DNA of 64,000 nucleotides, from assembly GCF_024495425.1 (NCBI RefSeq), contig NZ_JANHJR010000001.1, positions 186,001-250,000 of the forward strand, read 5' to 3'. Below are positions 1 to 7,890 of this stretch, in pieces (the first letter of the stretch is position 1; each line of letters opens with the position of its first letter). Below the pieces are notes generated by a model, which searched no databases, was not told where the DNA came from, and saw only the letters and a list, made by a program, of their open reading frames with translations. The DNA comes from Haloarchaeobius litoreus. GTDB taxonomy: Archaea > Halobacteriota > Halobacteria > Halobacteriales > Natrialbaceae. Position numbers and translations under genes: made by a program.

Positions 1-147
1 GAACGCCGCGCGGTCGCGCTGGCCGCCGACGCACAGGCGAACGAGGACGCCATCCAGTACCTGAACCGGCTGTCGGACGGGCTGTTCGTCTGGGCTCGCG
101 TCGTCAATGCCCGTGACGGCGTCCCCGAGGAAAGTCCGACCTACTGA
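1..147 (+). CDS. Cob(I)alamin adenosyltransferase, C-terminal end (partial)
   Basis: Only the last 48 codons are inside the window; the start lies upstream. The visible end reads ERRAVALAADAQ...QYLNRLSDGLFVWARVVN, which matches the C-terminal helix of PduO/MMAB-type ATP:cob(I)alamin adenosyltransferases, where the usual pattern is YLNRLSDxLFVxAR. That enzyme adenosylates cob(I)alamin to give coenzyme B12. The TGA at 145-147 overlaps by 7 nt the 3' end of the convergent MBL-hydrolase gene, so the two genes share a tail-to-tail junction. The family call rests on this short tail. Confidence 0.8.
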   Translation, partial: ERRAVALAADAQANEDAIQYLNRLSDGLFVWARVVNARDGVPEESPTY

Positions 148-1100
148 CCGCCGTCCGCGCGTTCGTAGACGACCATCCCGCCGCGTTCGTTGCGCTCGAC
201 CGCGCCGCGCTCTTCGAGCACGTCCAGGTGGCCGATAGCCTCGCTCATGCCCGAGAACTGCTCGGTCACGGGGAGGTCGTCGAACAGCCCCGCCATCACG
301 TCGACGGCGGTCGTCGGGTCATCGACCAGTTCGAGCACGGCGGCGGTCCGCTCCTCGTGTGCGTCGAGTATCTCCCGGATGCGCCCCGCCGGGTCGGTGA
401 TGACTTCGCGGTGGCCGGGGAGCAGCCGGTCGTAGCCGGCGTCGCGCTGGCGCTCCAGACAGTCGTTGTACCGGGGGAGCACGTGTGGGCGCTCGCCGCC
501 GGGTTCTTCGGGCGGCTGAAGGAACGGGTTGGGTGTGATGTCCGGCAGGACGTTGTCGCCGACGATGCAGACGGAGTCGCCGTCGTCCTCGTAGGTGTAC
601 GTGAGTTCGCCCGGTGCGTGGCCGGTGACCTCGTCGACGGTGAGGCTGATGCCAGCGACGGTCACCGTATCACCCGCAGCGAGCGTCTCGTCCACCTCGA
701 CGTCGGGAGCGTAGTTGAGGAACGCCTCGGGGAGCTCGGTGACGGTGTCCGCCGTCGACGCGGACATCCCGTTGCGCTCGAAGAAGTCGGTGAAGAACTC
801 GCGCTCGTAGGCCCAGCGCCCTGCGAAGTCGCCGACGATCTCGGCACAGGGTTCGCTTGCGTACACTGTCGCACCCCGCTCGGCGAACCGGTGAGCACTC
901 CCGAAGTGGTCGGGGTGGGGGTGGGTCACCAGGACCTGCTCGACGTCGTCGGGGGTCAGGTCGTGCGCCTCCAGCGCGGTGAGGAGTTCGGCCCAGGCCT
1001 CCTCGCCGTCCGGACCGGGGTCGACCAGCGTGCGCCCGGCGAGGTAGGCGTTGATGGGGCCGACCTGGAAGGGGGTCGGAATCGGATACCGCTCGAACAT
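141..1100 (-). CDS. MBL-fold metallohydrolase (glyoxalase II / LACTB2-like)
   Basis: A 319-aa protein beginning MFERYPIPTPFQ. The zinc-binding signature THPHPDH lies at residues 59-65, followed by the later ligand blocks GHAPGELTY and VGDNVLPDITP, so the dinuclear metal site looks complete. The C-terminal third (about 250-319) resembles the winged-helix tail of LACTB2-like hydrolases. The likely substrate is a thioester or other small ester, but the sequence does not fix it. I chose the ATG at 1098-1100 because the longer frame back to 1196 adds a low-complexity basic extension unlike the family. It converges on the adenosyltransferase gene. Confidence 0.85.
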   Translation of the reverse strand: MFERYPIPTPFQVGPINAYLAGRTLVDPGPDGEEAWAELLTALEAHDLTPDDVEQVLVTHPHPDHFGSAHRFAERGATVYASEPCAEIVGDFAGRWAYEREFFTDFFERNGMSASTADTVTELPEAFLNYAPDVEVDETLAAGDTVTVAGISLTVDEVTGHAPGELTYTYEDDGDSVCIVGDNVLPDITPNPFLQPPEEPGGERPHVLPRYNDCLERQRDAGYDRLLPGHREVITDPAGRIREILDAHEERTAAVLELVDDPTTAVDVMAGLFDDLPVTEQFSGMSEAIGHLDVLEERGAVERNERGGMVVYERADGGQ

Positions 1101-1290
1101 ACTCGGGAGTGAGCCCTCTCGGTGGTAAACCCTTGGGCCTCGGCGAAAACGGTGGGTCGGCGGGACAGGCAGGAGCGGGGTCCGGGTGATGCCCACGGGC
1201 CCCTGGCGCGTCGGTGCGCGTCTGTGGCATGTGTGGCTATGGGAGTCCAGACGGCGGCTGTGGCACGGTGTGGATCCTCGCCGACCGCAG

Positions 1291-1343
1291 TTTTAGGTCT
1301 GCCTAACAATAACAAAAAGCTGCCGGTTTCGGCCGACCTAAAA
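1291..1343. promoter_or_regulatory. DtxR/Idr-like operator region
   Basis: A dyad TTAGG-TCTG-CCTAA sits at 1293-1306. The 9-mer TTTTAGGTC (1291-1299) recurs as its exact inverse GACCTAAAA at 1335-1343. These resemble metal-dependent DtxR/SirR/Idr boxes (TTAGG...CCTAA). The second arm lies about 30 nt upstream of the TATA element of the 75-aa gene at 1406, a plausible place for transcriptional control. The 305-bp gap 1101-1405 holds no convincing gene. Confidence 0.5.
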
Positions 1344-1373
1344 GTGGCTGGTTCTGACCTTGCATCGGCGACA

Positions 1374-1382
1374 CATATATAG
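1374..1382 (+). promoter_or_regulatory. TATA element of the gene at 1406
   Basis: The run CATATATAG is centred about 28 nt before the ATG at 1406, the spacing expected for a leaderless archaeal transcript. No Shine-Dalgarno is visible between it and the start. Confidence 0.6.
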
Positions 1383-1405
1383 CTCGCTCCAGCGTACTCT
1401 CGTCT

Positions 1406-1633
1406 ATGAACCGCCACTTCAGAGACGCCCGATACCACGCCCGACGCACCGCCGAAGAACTCTACGCTGGCGTCGAGATGGAGCTCGAACCCGTCCGCGA
1501 ACGCGTCGAAGCGCGTATCGACGAGTACCGCGGCGTCGAGGAGCCGGAACCCGAGCCGACCCGAACCAACCGTGTCCGGAAGGTCGGCGCAAACGCCCGC
1601 GAACGCCTCGGCGGAATGCCCATCAGCCGGTAA
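1406..1633 (+). CDS. Small haloarchaeal charged-helix protein (DUF7553-like)
   Basis: A 75-aa, highly charged, mostly helical protein with no membrane segment. The N-terminal pattern MNRHFRDARYHARRTAEELYAG followed by an ELEPVRERVEARI helix is like short haloarchaeal proteins grouped as DUF7553; this assignment is from memory of the pattern. The end is a basic RVRKVGANARERLGG segment. Function is unknown. It is preceded by a leaderless-type TATA and by a DtxR-like dyad, so it may respond to metal supply. It is followed closely by tRNA-Val. Confidence 0.7.
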   Translation: MNRHFRDARYHARRTAEELYAGVEMELEPVRERVEARIDEYRGVEEPEPEPTRTNRVRKVGANARERLGGMPISR

Positions 1634-1682
1634 CCCGGAAGGCAACCCTTAAGTTTCGGAACCGGGTAGCGACAGGTGTCGC

Positions 1683-1757
1683 GGGTTGGTGGTCTAGTCC
1701 GGTTATGACACCTCCTTCACACGGAGGAAGTCGGCAGTTCAAATCTGCCCCAACCCA
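1683..1757 (+). tRNA. tRNA-Val (CAC)
   Basis: Full cloverleaf: acceptor GGGTTGG/CCAACCC with discriminator A at 1757, D-arm GTC...GAC with a GG-containing loop, anticodon stem CCTCC/GGAGG around loop TTCACAC (anticodon CAC, reads GUG), and T-arm GGCAG-TTCAAAT-CTGCC. CCA is not encoded. No intron is present. A CTTAAGT element about 30 nt upstream could be its TATA box. Confidence 0.95.
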
Positions 1758-1893
1758 CTGAGTTTCTTACCGCTGCTTCAGGAGGAGTGGATACGCCGTC
1801 GCTCTCGCGGTTGGATACTCCTGGGCGAGTTGGAGAGGTCACGGCGACGCGCAGGAGCAGGCCGAGGTCCATCTCAGTGACCGGTGTCCAATC

Positions 1894-2484
1894 TCACGAC
1901 CGCCGACCCCGACCGGGCCCGCGGTTGATCTGCTGGAACGACTCCAGTACGTTGTCGAAGTCGGCCATCGTCCGGCGAAGCTGACCCTCCAGTTCGTCGA
2001 CCTCGTCGCGGAGCGCCCGGAGGTCGGAGGTGTCGTCGAGGACGCCGGGGCCGTGTTCGAGTTCGAGGAGGGTGCGCTTGGTGGACAGCTGGAGGAAGCG
2101 CCGGAGGTCGTCGCCGTGCTCCCGTGCGGCCAGCTGTTGTTCGATGACGGCGACGAGGTCGTCGGCCTGGACGGGTTTGCAGACGTAGTCGTCGAACGAC
2201 AGCTCGAGAATCTCGAAGTCGGGGTCGACGGCGGTGACGACGACGATGGCAGGGTCCTCGTCGCGGCGTTCGAGCCGTTCGAGCACTTCGTCGCCGGAGC
2301 AGCCCGGCATCCGTCGGTCAAGCAGGACGACGTCGACGCCGTCGAGCGCGCCGAGGACGTCCTCGCCGTCGTAGACGGTCCGGACGTCGTACTCGTTCCG
2401 GAGCCAGAGTGTGTACATGTCGGCCAGTTTCTCCTCGTCGTCGACGACGAGGACCGTCGGTCGCTCGGTGTCGTCCCCGGGCAT
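1894..2484 (-). CDS. HalX-type response regulator
   Basis: A 196-aa two-domain protein. Residues about 9-125 form a receiver domain: acidic pair VVDDEEK, phospho-acceptor Asp near 56 in VLLDRRMPG, the Thr of VVVTAV and the Lys of VCKPV. The C-terminal part (about 130-190, ELEHGPG...LEGQLRRTMADFDNVLESF) matches the helical HalX output domain found in haloarchaeal regulators. No DNA-binding winged helix is present. The frame can be opened 1 codon earlier with a GTG at 2487; I chose the ATG at 2484. No partner kinase gene is adjacent, so its input is unknown. Confidence 0.85.
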   Translation of the reverse strand: MPGDDTERPTVLVVDDEEKLADMYTLWLRNEYDVRTVYDGEDVLGALDGVDVVLLDRRMPGCSGDEVLERLERRDEDPAIVVVTAVDPDFEILELSFDDYVCKPVQADDLVAVIEQQLAAREHGDDLRRFLQLSTKRTLLELEHGPGVLDDTSDLRALRDEVDELEGQLRRTMADFDNVLESFQQINRGPGRGRRS

Positions 2485-2607
2485 CACTGGCCAGTACGAG
2501 GATTGTCACCGAGTTATACTTTATTGCAAAATCGTGTGTCGCTGTCGCCGTCTCCCCTCTTCGAAGTGGTCGAGGAGCAGTCGTCGTGCTGTGCTATCGC
2601 GCCGGAA

Positions 2608-2910
2608 TCACGCGAGCGACGCGTTCTTGTCGGTCGCATCGTCGTCGACGGCGTCGGTCGTCGTCTCGATGTCCTCGACGTCGTTCGCGGACGCCTCGTC
2701 CGAGCCGGACTTCGTGGACACTGTGGACTCCTTCGCGGCCTTCAGTTCGCGCTCTACCTCTTCGCGACCCTTCTGGAACTCCCCCATCGCCTCACCGCTG
2801 GATCGTGCGAGCTTCGGCAGTTTGTCCGCGCCGAAGAGCAGGATGACCAGCAGGAAGATGAGTACGATCTCCGGGCCGCCGATTCCCCCAATGAACAGCG
2901 GTATCATCAT
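2608..2910 (-). CDS. tatA: Sec-independent (Tat) translocase subunit TatA
   Basis: A 100-aa protein: a single N-terminal membrane helix (about residues 10-28, IVLIFLLVILLFGADKLP), the FGxxKLPKLAR hinge typical of TatA/E, an amphipathic helix, then a long acidic Ser/Thr-rich tail. TatA forms the folded-protein export channel with TatC. No tatC is next to it, as is common in haloarchaea. Two ATG codons are adjacent (2908-2910, 2905-2907); the first is used here. It is divergent from the DNA methyltransferase gene. Several Tat substrates occur in this window (30026, 49665, 57840). Confidence 0.88.
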   Translation of the reverse strand: MMIPLFIGGIGGPEIVLIFLLVILLFGADKLPKLARSSGEAMGEFQKGREEVERELKAAKESTVSTKSGSDEASANDVEDIETTTDAVDDDATDKNASLA

Positions 2911-2980
2911 GGCTCTAACCGAACGGTAGTAGGGTGTGTGAGCAGATAAACATATCGTAGGTGATAGTTGTGTCGCCGGG

Positions 2981-4066
2981 ATGCACAGCTTTACGTCGGG
3001 AACGGCGCAACCGAGCGACGACGCGATGGAGACGGAACACGCCTGCACTGTCGGCGACGCCCGCGACATGACGACGCTCGCGACCGACTCGGTCGACCTG
3101 GTCGTCACGTCGCCGCCGTACCCGATGATAGAGATGTGGGACGAGACGTTCGCGTCGCTGAACCCGGCCATCGGCGACGCGCTCGACGACGGCGACGGCG
3201 AGCGGGCGTTCTCGCTGATGCACGACGAGCTGGCGGCGGTGTGGGCGGAGCTCTCCCGGGTGGTCCGCCCCGGCGGCATCGTCTGCTGCAACGTCGGTGA
3301 CGCGGTCCGCACGCTCGACGGGAGCTTCTCGCAGTACCCGAACCATGCCCGGGTCACCGCTGACATGCGCGAGCTCGGGTTCCGGCCGCTGCCCGACGTG
3401 CTCTGGCGCAAGCCCACGAACAAGGCGAACAAGTTCATGGGGTCGGGGATGCTCCCGACGAACGCCTACGTCACCCTCGAACACGAGTACGTGCTGGTGT
3501 TCCGCAATGGTGCGGACACCAGACCGTTCGAGCCCGGGGCGGACCGGCGCTACGAGAGCGCGTACTTCTGGGAGGAGCGCAACGACTGGTTCTCCGACGT
3601 CTGGACGGACCTCACGGGGGCCATGCAGGACCAGCACGTCGACGACGCGGTCCGGAGCCGCTCCGCGGCGTTCCCGTTCGCGCTTCCCTACCGGCTCGTG
3701 AACATGTACTCCGTCTACGGCGACACGGTGCTCGACCCGTTCTGGGGCACCGGTACGACCACGTTGGCGGCGATGCTCGCCGGCCGGGACTCCCACGGCT
3801 ACGAGCTGGATGCGGGCTTCGCGGCCGCGTTCGACGACCGGCTCGAGGACCTGCCGGCACGCTCGCGTGCGCTCATCGACGAGCGTCTCGACGCACACCG
3901 TGCGTTCGTCGAGGCCTGTCGTGAGGAGGGTGACACGCTCGGCTACGACGCCGAGCACTACGAGTTCCCGGTGCGGACGAAGCAGGAGCGTCGCATCCGC
4001 TTCTACGAGGTGGCCGGGGTCGAGCGGACCGGCGACGGCTACCGGGTGTCGTACGACCCACGGTGA
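2981..4066 (+). CDS. zim: Orphan N4-cytosine/N6-adenine DNA methyltransferase, probable CTAG methylase
   Basis: A 361-aa amino-methyltransferase with the catalytic motif IV TSPPYPM near residue 43 and the AdoMet motif FxGxG (VLDPFWGTGTTT) near 250. The permuted order IV before I is that of the beta / m4C class. The string SPPYPMIEMWDE resembles, from memory, the CTAG-specific M.MthZI/Zim group that is widespread in haloarchaea without a partner nuclease. No restriction endonuclease gene is adjacent. The start at 2981 has a TATA-like ACATAT 27 nt upstream. An alternative ATG at 3026 (METEHACTVGDARD) begins at the conserved region. The class is sure; the specificity is inferred. Confidence 0.8.
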   Translation: MHSFTSGTAQPSDDAMETEHACTVGDARDMTTLATDSVDLVVTSPPYPMIEMWDETFASLNPAIGDALDDGDGERAFSLMHDELAAVWAELSRVVRPGGIVCCNVGDAVRTLDGSFSQYPNHARVTADMRELGFRPLPDVLWRKPTNKANKFMGSGMLPTNAYVTLEHEYVLVFRNGADTRPFEPGADRRYESAYFWEERNDWFSDVWTDLTGAMQDQHVDDAVRSRSAAFPFALPYRLVNMYSVYGDTVLDPFWGTGTTTLAAMLAGRDSHGYELDAGFAAAFDDRLEDLPARSRALIDERLDAHRAFVEACREEGDTLGYDAEHYEFPVRTKQERRIRFYEVAGVERTGDGYRVSYDPR

Positions 4067-4073
4067 TCGCTGC

Positions 4074-4811
4074 TCAGAGCAGCGTCGCGAGCACGAACAA
4101 CGCGAGGGGGACGCCCGTGACGACTGCCGCCCTCGGTCGGTCGACGTCCGCCTCGACGGCGAGCCCCGCCGAGAGGATGTGCAGCTGCCAGGCGGCGGTG
4201 AGCACCGTTGCGAGGGCGATGTACGGTTCGACGGGGGCGATGGCGGTCCTGACCGCTTCGGGGGCGCTCTCAAGGTTCGTGATCGTCACGTCCGCGAGCG
4301 CGAACTGGATGGCGACGAGTCCGGCCGCGAGTCGCCCGAACTCCGGTACGGCCACCCAGCCGGCGATCGAGAACGAGCCCGAGAGGCTGGTGTCACCACC
4401 GGCGAGCACCCCACCGAGGTACACCGTGACACCGCCGGCGAGCCAGAGCAGGAACGGGGCGACCACCACCGTACCGATGAACCCGTTGGCGGCCTCCCGG
4501 ACGAGCGAGCCGGCGTCACGCTCGATTTCGGCGGGCTCGTCGCAGCCTTCGGTGGCCGGGGAGTCGTTGCCGAAGGCGTCGCAGATGCCCTGGGGCGGGC
4601 GGTCCGGGTTGTCGACCATCACGGTCCCCTGCACAGCACCGGCGAGGATGCCGGCCATGACGGTGACGCCGACGGCCAGTGCGATGGCGAGGCCGACGAC
4701 GGCGAGCGCCGCGACGGGTAGCGTCGAGGCTGTCCCGCGGTCCTCGAAGAACGCTCGTGGGTCCAACAGGAACTGGCGGACGGCGGCGAGCACGGAGTGG
4801 AGGGCTGACAT
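4074..4811 (-). CDS. Yip1-domain membrane protein (copy 2)
   Basis: A 245-aa protein with a short cytoplasmic N-terminus (LLDPRAFFEDR, typical of Yip1-type starts) and about five or six hydrophobic segments. It carries a Cys-containing loop around residues 70-85 (ICDAFGN...GCDEPAE). Function in archaea is unknown. It lies 52 bp downstream of a second Yip1-like gene and is convergent with the methyltransferase gene, 7 bp away. The two Yip1 copies are divergent in sequence but share the LL(R/D)PRxFF start, which suggests an old duplication. Confidence 0.75.
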   Translation of the reverse strand: MSALHSVLAAVRQFLLDPRAFFEDRGTASTLPVAALAVVGLAIALAVGVTVMAGILAGAVQGTVMVDNPDRPPQGICDAFGNDSPATEGCDEPAEIERDAGSLVREAANGFIGTVVVAPFLLWLAGGVTVYLGGVLAGGDTSLSGSFSIAGWVAVPEFGRLAAGLVAIQFALADVTITNLESAPEAVRTAIAPVEPYIALATVLTAAWQLHILSAGLAVEADVDRPRAAVVTGVPLALFVLATLL

Positions 4812-4863
4812 CGACCGGGGGTTCGGCGACGGTCCCTGAAAACCTTCTCCTTCTCCGAACAGG

Positions 4864-5466
4864 TCAGATTATGTACCACTGCCGGAGCAGCACGCCGATG
4901 GCGTGGAACGCCCGGAAGCCCATCCCGAATGCGACGCCCGCCGGGACGATGCCGAGGAGGGCCGCTCGCTGGCGACCGAGGTCGTGACGGACGGTCAGCC
5001 CGACGACGTAGAGCCCGATGGCCCACAGGCCGACCACGGACCGGACGTAGGGGTTCGGGACGCCCGCGACGACGCAGGGCGCGGTCGCATAGCAGAGTAT
5101 CTGGACGGTCTCGCTCACGCCACCGCGGTCGGGCGCGAACGGAGCCAGCAGTACGGTCTGGAGTGCCGCGAGCAGGTGGACCGCCGCCGGGGCCACGAGC
5201 AACACCGCGACGCCGAGCCAGAGCGCGGCCGAGAGCGGCTCGCTCCCGGCGACGACCGGGTAGGCGTCGTCGACGAGCGCGAACCGCACGCTCTCCTCGA
5301 CGAGCACGACGACCATCGCGAACACGAGCCCGGGGGCCTGGTCCGACGGGGCGATGCCGTTCGCGAAGAAGCGTCGCGGTCGGAGGAGGACCTCGGCCCA
5401 CGCACGGGCCAGCCCGCTCGGGCCGCGGGCACGCCCACCCTCCGGGTCTTCGGTCCACTGGGTCAT
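4864..5466 (-). CDS. Yip1-domain membrane protein (copy 1)
   Basis: A 200-aa membrane protein with the opening motif EVLLRPRRFFANGIAPSDQ followed by about five membrane segments, including a YATAPCVVAGVPNPY loop that is characteristic of Yip1-family proteins. The start at 5466 lies 1 bp after the stop of tdk, so it is almost surely co-transcribed with the thymidine kinase gene and perhaps coupled to it. Function is unknown. Confidence 0.75.
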   Translation of the reverse strand: MTQWTEDPEGGRARGPSGLARAWAEVLLRPRRFFANGIAPSDQAPGLVFAMVVVLVEESVRFALVDDAYPVVAGSEPLSAALWLGVAVLLVAPAAVHLLAALQTVLLAPFAPDRGGVSETVQILCYATAPCVVAGVPNPYVRSVVGLWAIGLYVVGLTVRHDLGRQRAALLGIVPAGVAFGMGFRAFHAIGVLLRQWYII

Positions 5467-5467
5467 G

Positions 5468-6055
5468 TCAGTCGTTCCTGAGCGTGTGACAGCTGCGACA
5501 GCGCGCCTCGTAGGACTCCTCCGCACCGACGACGATGGTCGGGTCGTCGCGGTGGGCGGCCTCGCCGTCGACGAACCGCTGGGTCCGCGTCGCCGGCTCG
5601 CCACAGACCGCACAGATGGCCTGCAGCTTCTCGACGTACTCCGCGGTGGCGAAGAGCTGTGGCATCGGCTCGAACGGCTCGCCGCGGTAGGTCTGGTCGA
5701 GCCCGGAGACGATGACCCGGCGACCCTCGGCGGCGAGATGGTCGCAGACCGCAACGAGCGTCTCGTCGAAGAAGTTGCCCTCGTCGACCGCGACGACCTG
5801 CTCGCCGTTCAGCCCCTCGACGATGTCCCAGACGCCCTCGCCCTCGGACTCGACGGCGACGGCGTCCCAGCTCCGCCCCTCGTGTGATCCCACGGTGTCC
5901 GTGCCGTACCGGTCGTCGAGCGCGGGCGTGAACACCGCAACGTCCTGTCCCGCGATCTCGGCGCGTCGGAGGCGTCGGAGCATCTCCTCGGTCTTCCCCG
6001 AGAACATGCTGCCCGTGATGACCTCCACCCACCCGCTGTTCGTGATGGCGTGCAT
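5468..6055 (-). CDS. tdk: Thymidine kinase
   Basis: A 195-aa type II thymidine kinase that phosphorylates thymidine to dTMP for salvage. Visible are the P-loop GSMFSGKTEE near residues 15-24, the Walker B-like VVAVDEGNFFD (Glu as catalytic base) near 88, the lasso-loop and substrate segment SGLDQTYRGEPF, and a zinc site CAVCGEPA...CRSCH. The length is typical. The frame extends to a GTG at 6061; the ATG at 6055 (MHAITNSGWVEVITG) is preferred. The 19-nt palindrome at 6129-6147 lies 75 nt upstream of this gene and may control it. Confidence 0.93.
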   Translation of the reverse strand: MHAITNSGWVEVITGSMFSGKTEEMLRRLRRAEIAGQDVAVFTPALDDRYGTDTVGSHEGRSWDAVAVESEGEGVWDIVEGLNGEQVVAVDEGNFFDETLVAVCDHLAAEGRRVIVSGLDQTYRGEPFEPMPQLFATAEYVEKLQAICAVCGEPATRTQRFVDGEAAHRDDPTIVVGAEESYEARCRSCHTLRND

Positions 6056-6128
6056 CTGCACGGAACCGCGTGAGCCGACACTAAAGACGTTACTCTCTCG
6101 GGCCGGTGGTCGCGTTCCGGCATCGGAA

Positions 6129-6147
6129 GTTTACAATTACTGTAAAC
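6129..6147. promoter_or_regulatory. GTTTAC...GTAAAC palindrome upstream of tdk
   Basis: GTTTACAATTACTGTAAAC has perfect 7-bp arms around a 5-nt spacer. It sits between the start of tdk (6055, minus) and the 3' end of the FMN reductase gene (6242). A near-copy with the same flanks (CGGAA before, CCC after) occurs at 17812-17830. This looks like the binding site of a dimeric regulator; the regulator is unknown. Confidence 0.5.
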
Positions 6148-6241
6148 CCCGGGCCCGGTGAGTGTCGACATCGCCGGACCAACCGGGTGGCGTGGTTCCT
6201 CCGACGATGTGACCGTCCACTCGGCCGTCTCCAGACCAACG

Positions 6242-6826
6242 TCACTCCGCGCCGACGTTCTCCTGACTCTCGAAGGACGCCGGGTCGGGCTCGATGTTCG
6301 CGTACTGCACCGCACGGGTCCCGAGCGTCGCCACGCGCTCTGCCAGCTTCTCGTCGACGAACGCGCCGTCGTCGAACGCCTGGTACGCCTGCGGGATGGC
6401 CGCCTGGTGCGGGATGACCCAGGCGTTGAGCGCGCGACAGACCGACCGGAGGTGTTCGAGCGCGGTCACCGGGAAGTGGCCGCCCGAGACGGCGAGCAGG
6501 CCGACGGTCTTGTCCTCGAACTCGTCGAACCCGCAGTAGTCGAGCGCGTTCTTCAGCGGGGTGGCGTACGAGCCGTGGTACATCGGCGTGCCGAGCAGGA
6601 CGGCGTCGGCCTCCCGGACCGTCCGCGTCAGCCCGGGCGCGTCGCCGGCCACGTCGTCGTCGGCGTCGTACACCGGCAGGTCGTACTCGCGCAGGTCGAC
6701 CAGCTCGGTGGCTGCGCTGGCGTCCTCGGCGGCCGATAGTGCGTGGCGGAGCGCCTTCCGGGTGTAGCTGCCGTCCCTGAGACTGCCGCAGATGGCGATG
6801 ACGGAGAGGTCCTCGTCTGTCGACAT
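6242..6826 (-). CDS. NADPH-dependent FMN reductase / flavodoxin-like protein
   Basis: A 194-aa flavodoxin-fold protein. The FMN phosphate loop is at the N-terminus (CGSLRDGSYTRKAL), the LGTPMYHGSYATPLKNALDY segment matches the conserved (T/S)PxYxxxxxxxLKxxxD block of NADPH-dependent FMN reductases (SsuE/ChrR-like), and AVSGGHFPVTALEHLR follows. The likely reaction is NAD(P)H-driven reduction of free FMN or quinones. The start at 6826 gives the family's usual length; the frame continues upstream to 6994 without similarity. Confidence 0.88.
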   Translation of the reverse strand: MSTDEDLSVIAICGSLRDGSYTRKALRHALSAAEDASAATELVDLREYDLPVYDADDDVAGDAPGLTRTVREADAVLLGTPMYHGSYATPLKNALDYCGFDEFEDKTVGLLAVSGGHFPVTALEHLRSVCRALNAWVIPHQAAIPQAYQAFDDGAFVDEKLAERVATLGTRAVQYANIEPDPASFESQENVGAE

Positions 6827-6977
6827 AATCGATCGGAGGACTCCCGCGGTGAAATAGGTAGGTGACGGCGCGTCACCCCTTATATCTCTTCCCTTGGTTT
6901 CGAGTGCCGAGTCGCAGGCCGACTCCGGGGTCGATTCTGTTGCGAGGTTTATGCGACCAAAACGGGTACTACCGTCT

Positions 6978-7889
6978 ATGAGCACCCCCGACACCAGCTA
7001 CGAACACGGGGCCGGAAGCCCTGCCGAAGAGTTAGTCCGTCCGACCGAGGCACGAGGCGATATCGCGGTGCGCGCTGCCCGGTATCCGTTGAAACTCGCG
7101 AAACACGCCCTCTGGCGAGCCGTTGTGGCCAACAAGGGCCTGTCACGAAGCGTTCTACCTGCGGTGTTCCGGCCGGCGACCGCACTCGTACCGGGACACC
7201 ATTCGGGGGATATCCGTCACGAGAATGGTCGCTGGTGGCTGGACGTCGACGGGAACCGCACGTACGCACTGCCGGACTTGGCGAGCAACGCGACGAACCT
7301 GAAGCAGGGGACCGTCGCCCGGCTGCTCACGGTCGGATTCGGGAACGATAGGATGGTCAGACGGTACGAACTTCCCGGATTCGTCGAGCTCGAACCCGAG
7401 GACGTGGTCGTCGACGTCGGCGGCTACGTCGGGACTTTCGCCGCTTTCGCTGCCGGCCGAGCGGACATCGTCTACTCTCTCGAGCCGGACCCGCTGAACT
7501 TCAGCTGCCTCGCGCACAACGTCGCCGACCGCGGCGATATCTACCCCCGTGAGATCGGGCTCTGGTCCGAGGCGGGCACGATGGCCGTCGCGCCAGTCGC
7601 CGATGCCTCCGACGCCCATCTCTGCGAGGAAGGAACCCTTGAGGTTGACGTGACGACGCTCGAACGCTTCGCCGCGAAGGAAGAAATCGATGAAATAGAC
7701 TTCCTGAAACTCGACGCCGAGGGGTTCGAGCAGCCCGTCCTCGAAGGGATGGGCGACCTGTCCGTGCGCAAACTCGGCGTCGACTGCGGGGAAGGTGAGG
7801 GCGACAACACCGACGAGATACGGGCGCTGCTGGAGGCACGCGACTACAGGGTTCGGACGAAAGGACACCTGCTGTACGCCCGGCTGTAG
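6978..7889 (+). CDS. FkbM-family SAM-dependent methyltransferase
   Basis: A 303-aa protein. After an N-terminal region of about 130 residues comes the FkbM core: SAM-binding VVVDVGGYVGTFAAFAA, the acidic ribose contact YSLEPDPLNFSCLAHNV, and the closing LKLDAEGFEQPVLEGM. FkbM enzymes O-methylate sugars, lipids or polyketides; haloarchaeal members often act on surface glycans. No glycosyltransferase is adjacent here, so the substrate is open. The start at 6978 has a TTTATG TATA-like element about 28 nt upstream; an earlier in-frame ATG at 6951 is part of that element. Confidence 0.82.
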   Translation: MSTPDTSYEHGAGSPAEELVRPTEARGDIAVRAARYPLKLAKHALWRAVVANKGLSRSVLPAVFRPATALVPGHHSGDIRHENGRWWLDVDGNRTYALPDLASNATNLKQGTVARLLTVGFGNDRMVRRYELPGFVELEPEDVVVDVGGYVGTFAAFAAGRADIVYSLEPDPLNFSCLAHNVADRGDIYPREIGLWSEAGTMAVAPVADASDAHLCEEGTLEVDVTTLERFAAKEEIDEIDFLKLDAEGFEQPVLEGMGDLSVRKLGVDCGEGEGDNTDEIRALLEARDYRVRTKGHLLYARL

Positions 7890-7890
7890 C

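Noticed and set aside
127..137. GAGGAAAGTCC, identical to the RNase P RNA P4 core
   Set aside because: It lies inside the coding frame of the adenosyltransferase, and the partner element (ACAGAA...) and surrounding helices are absent.
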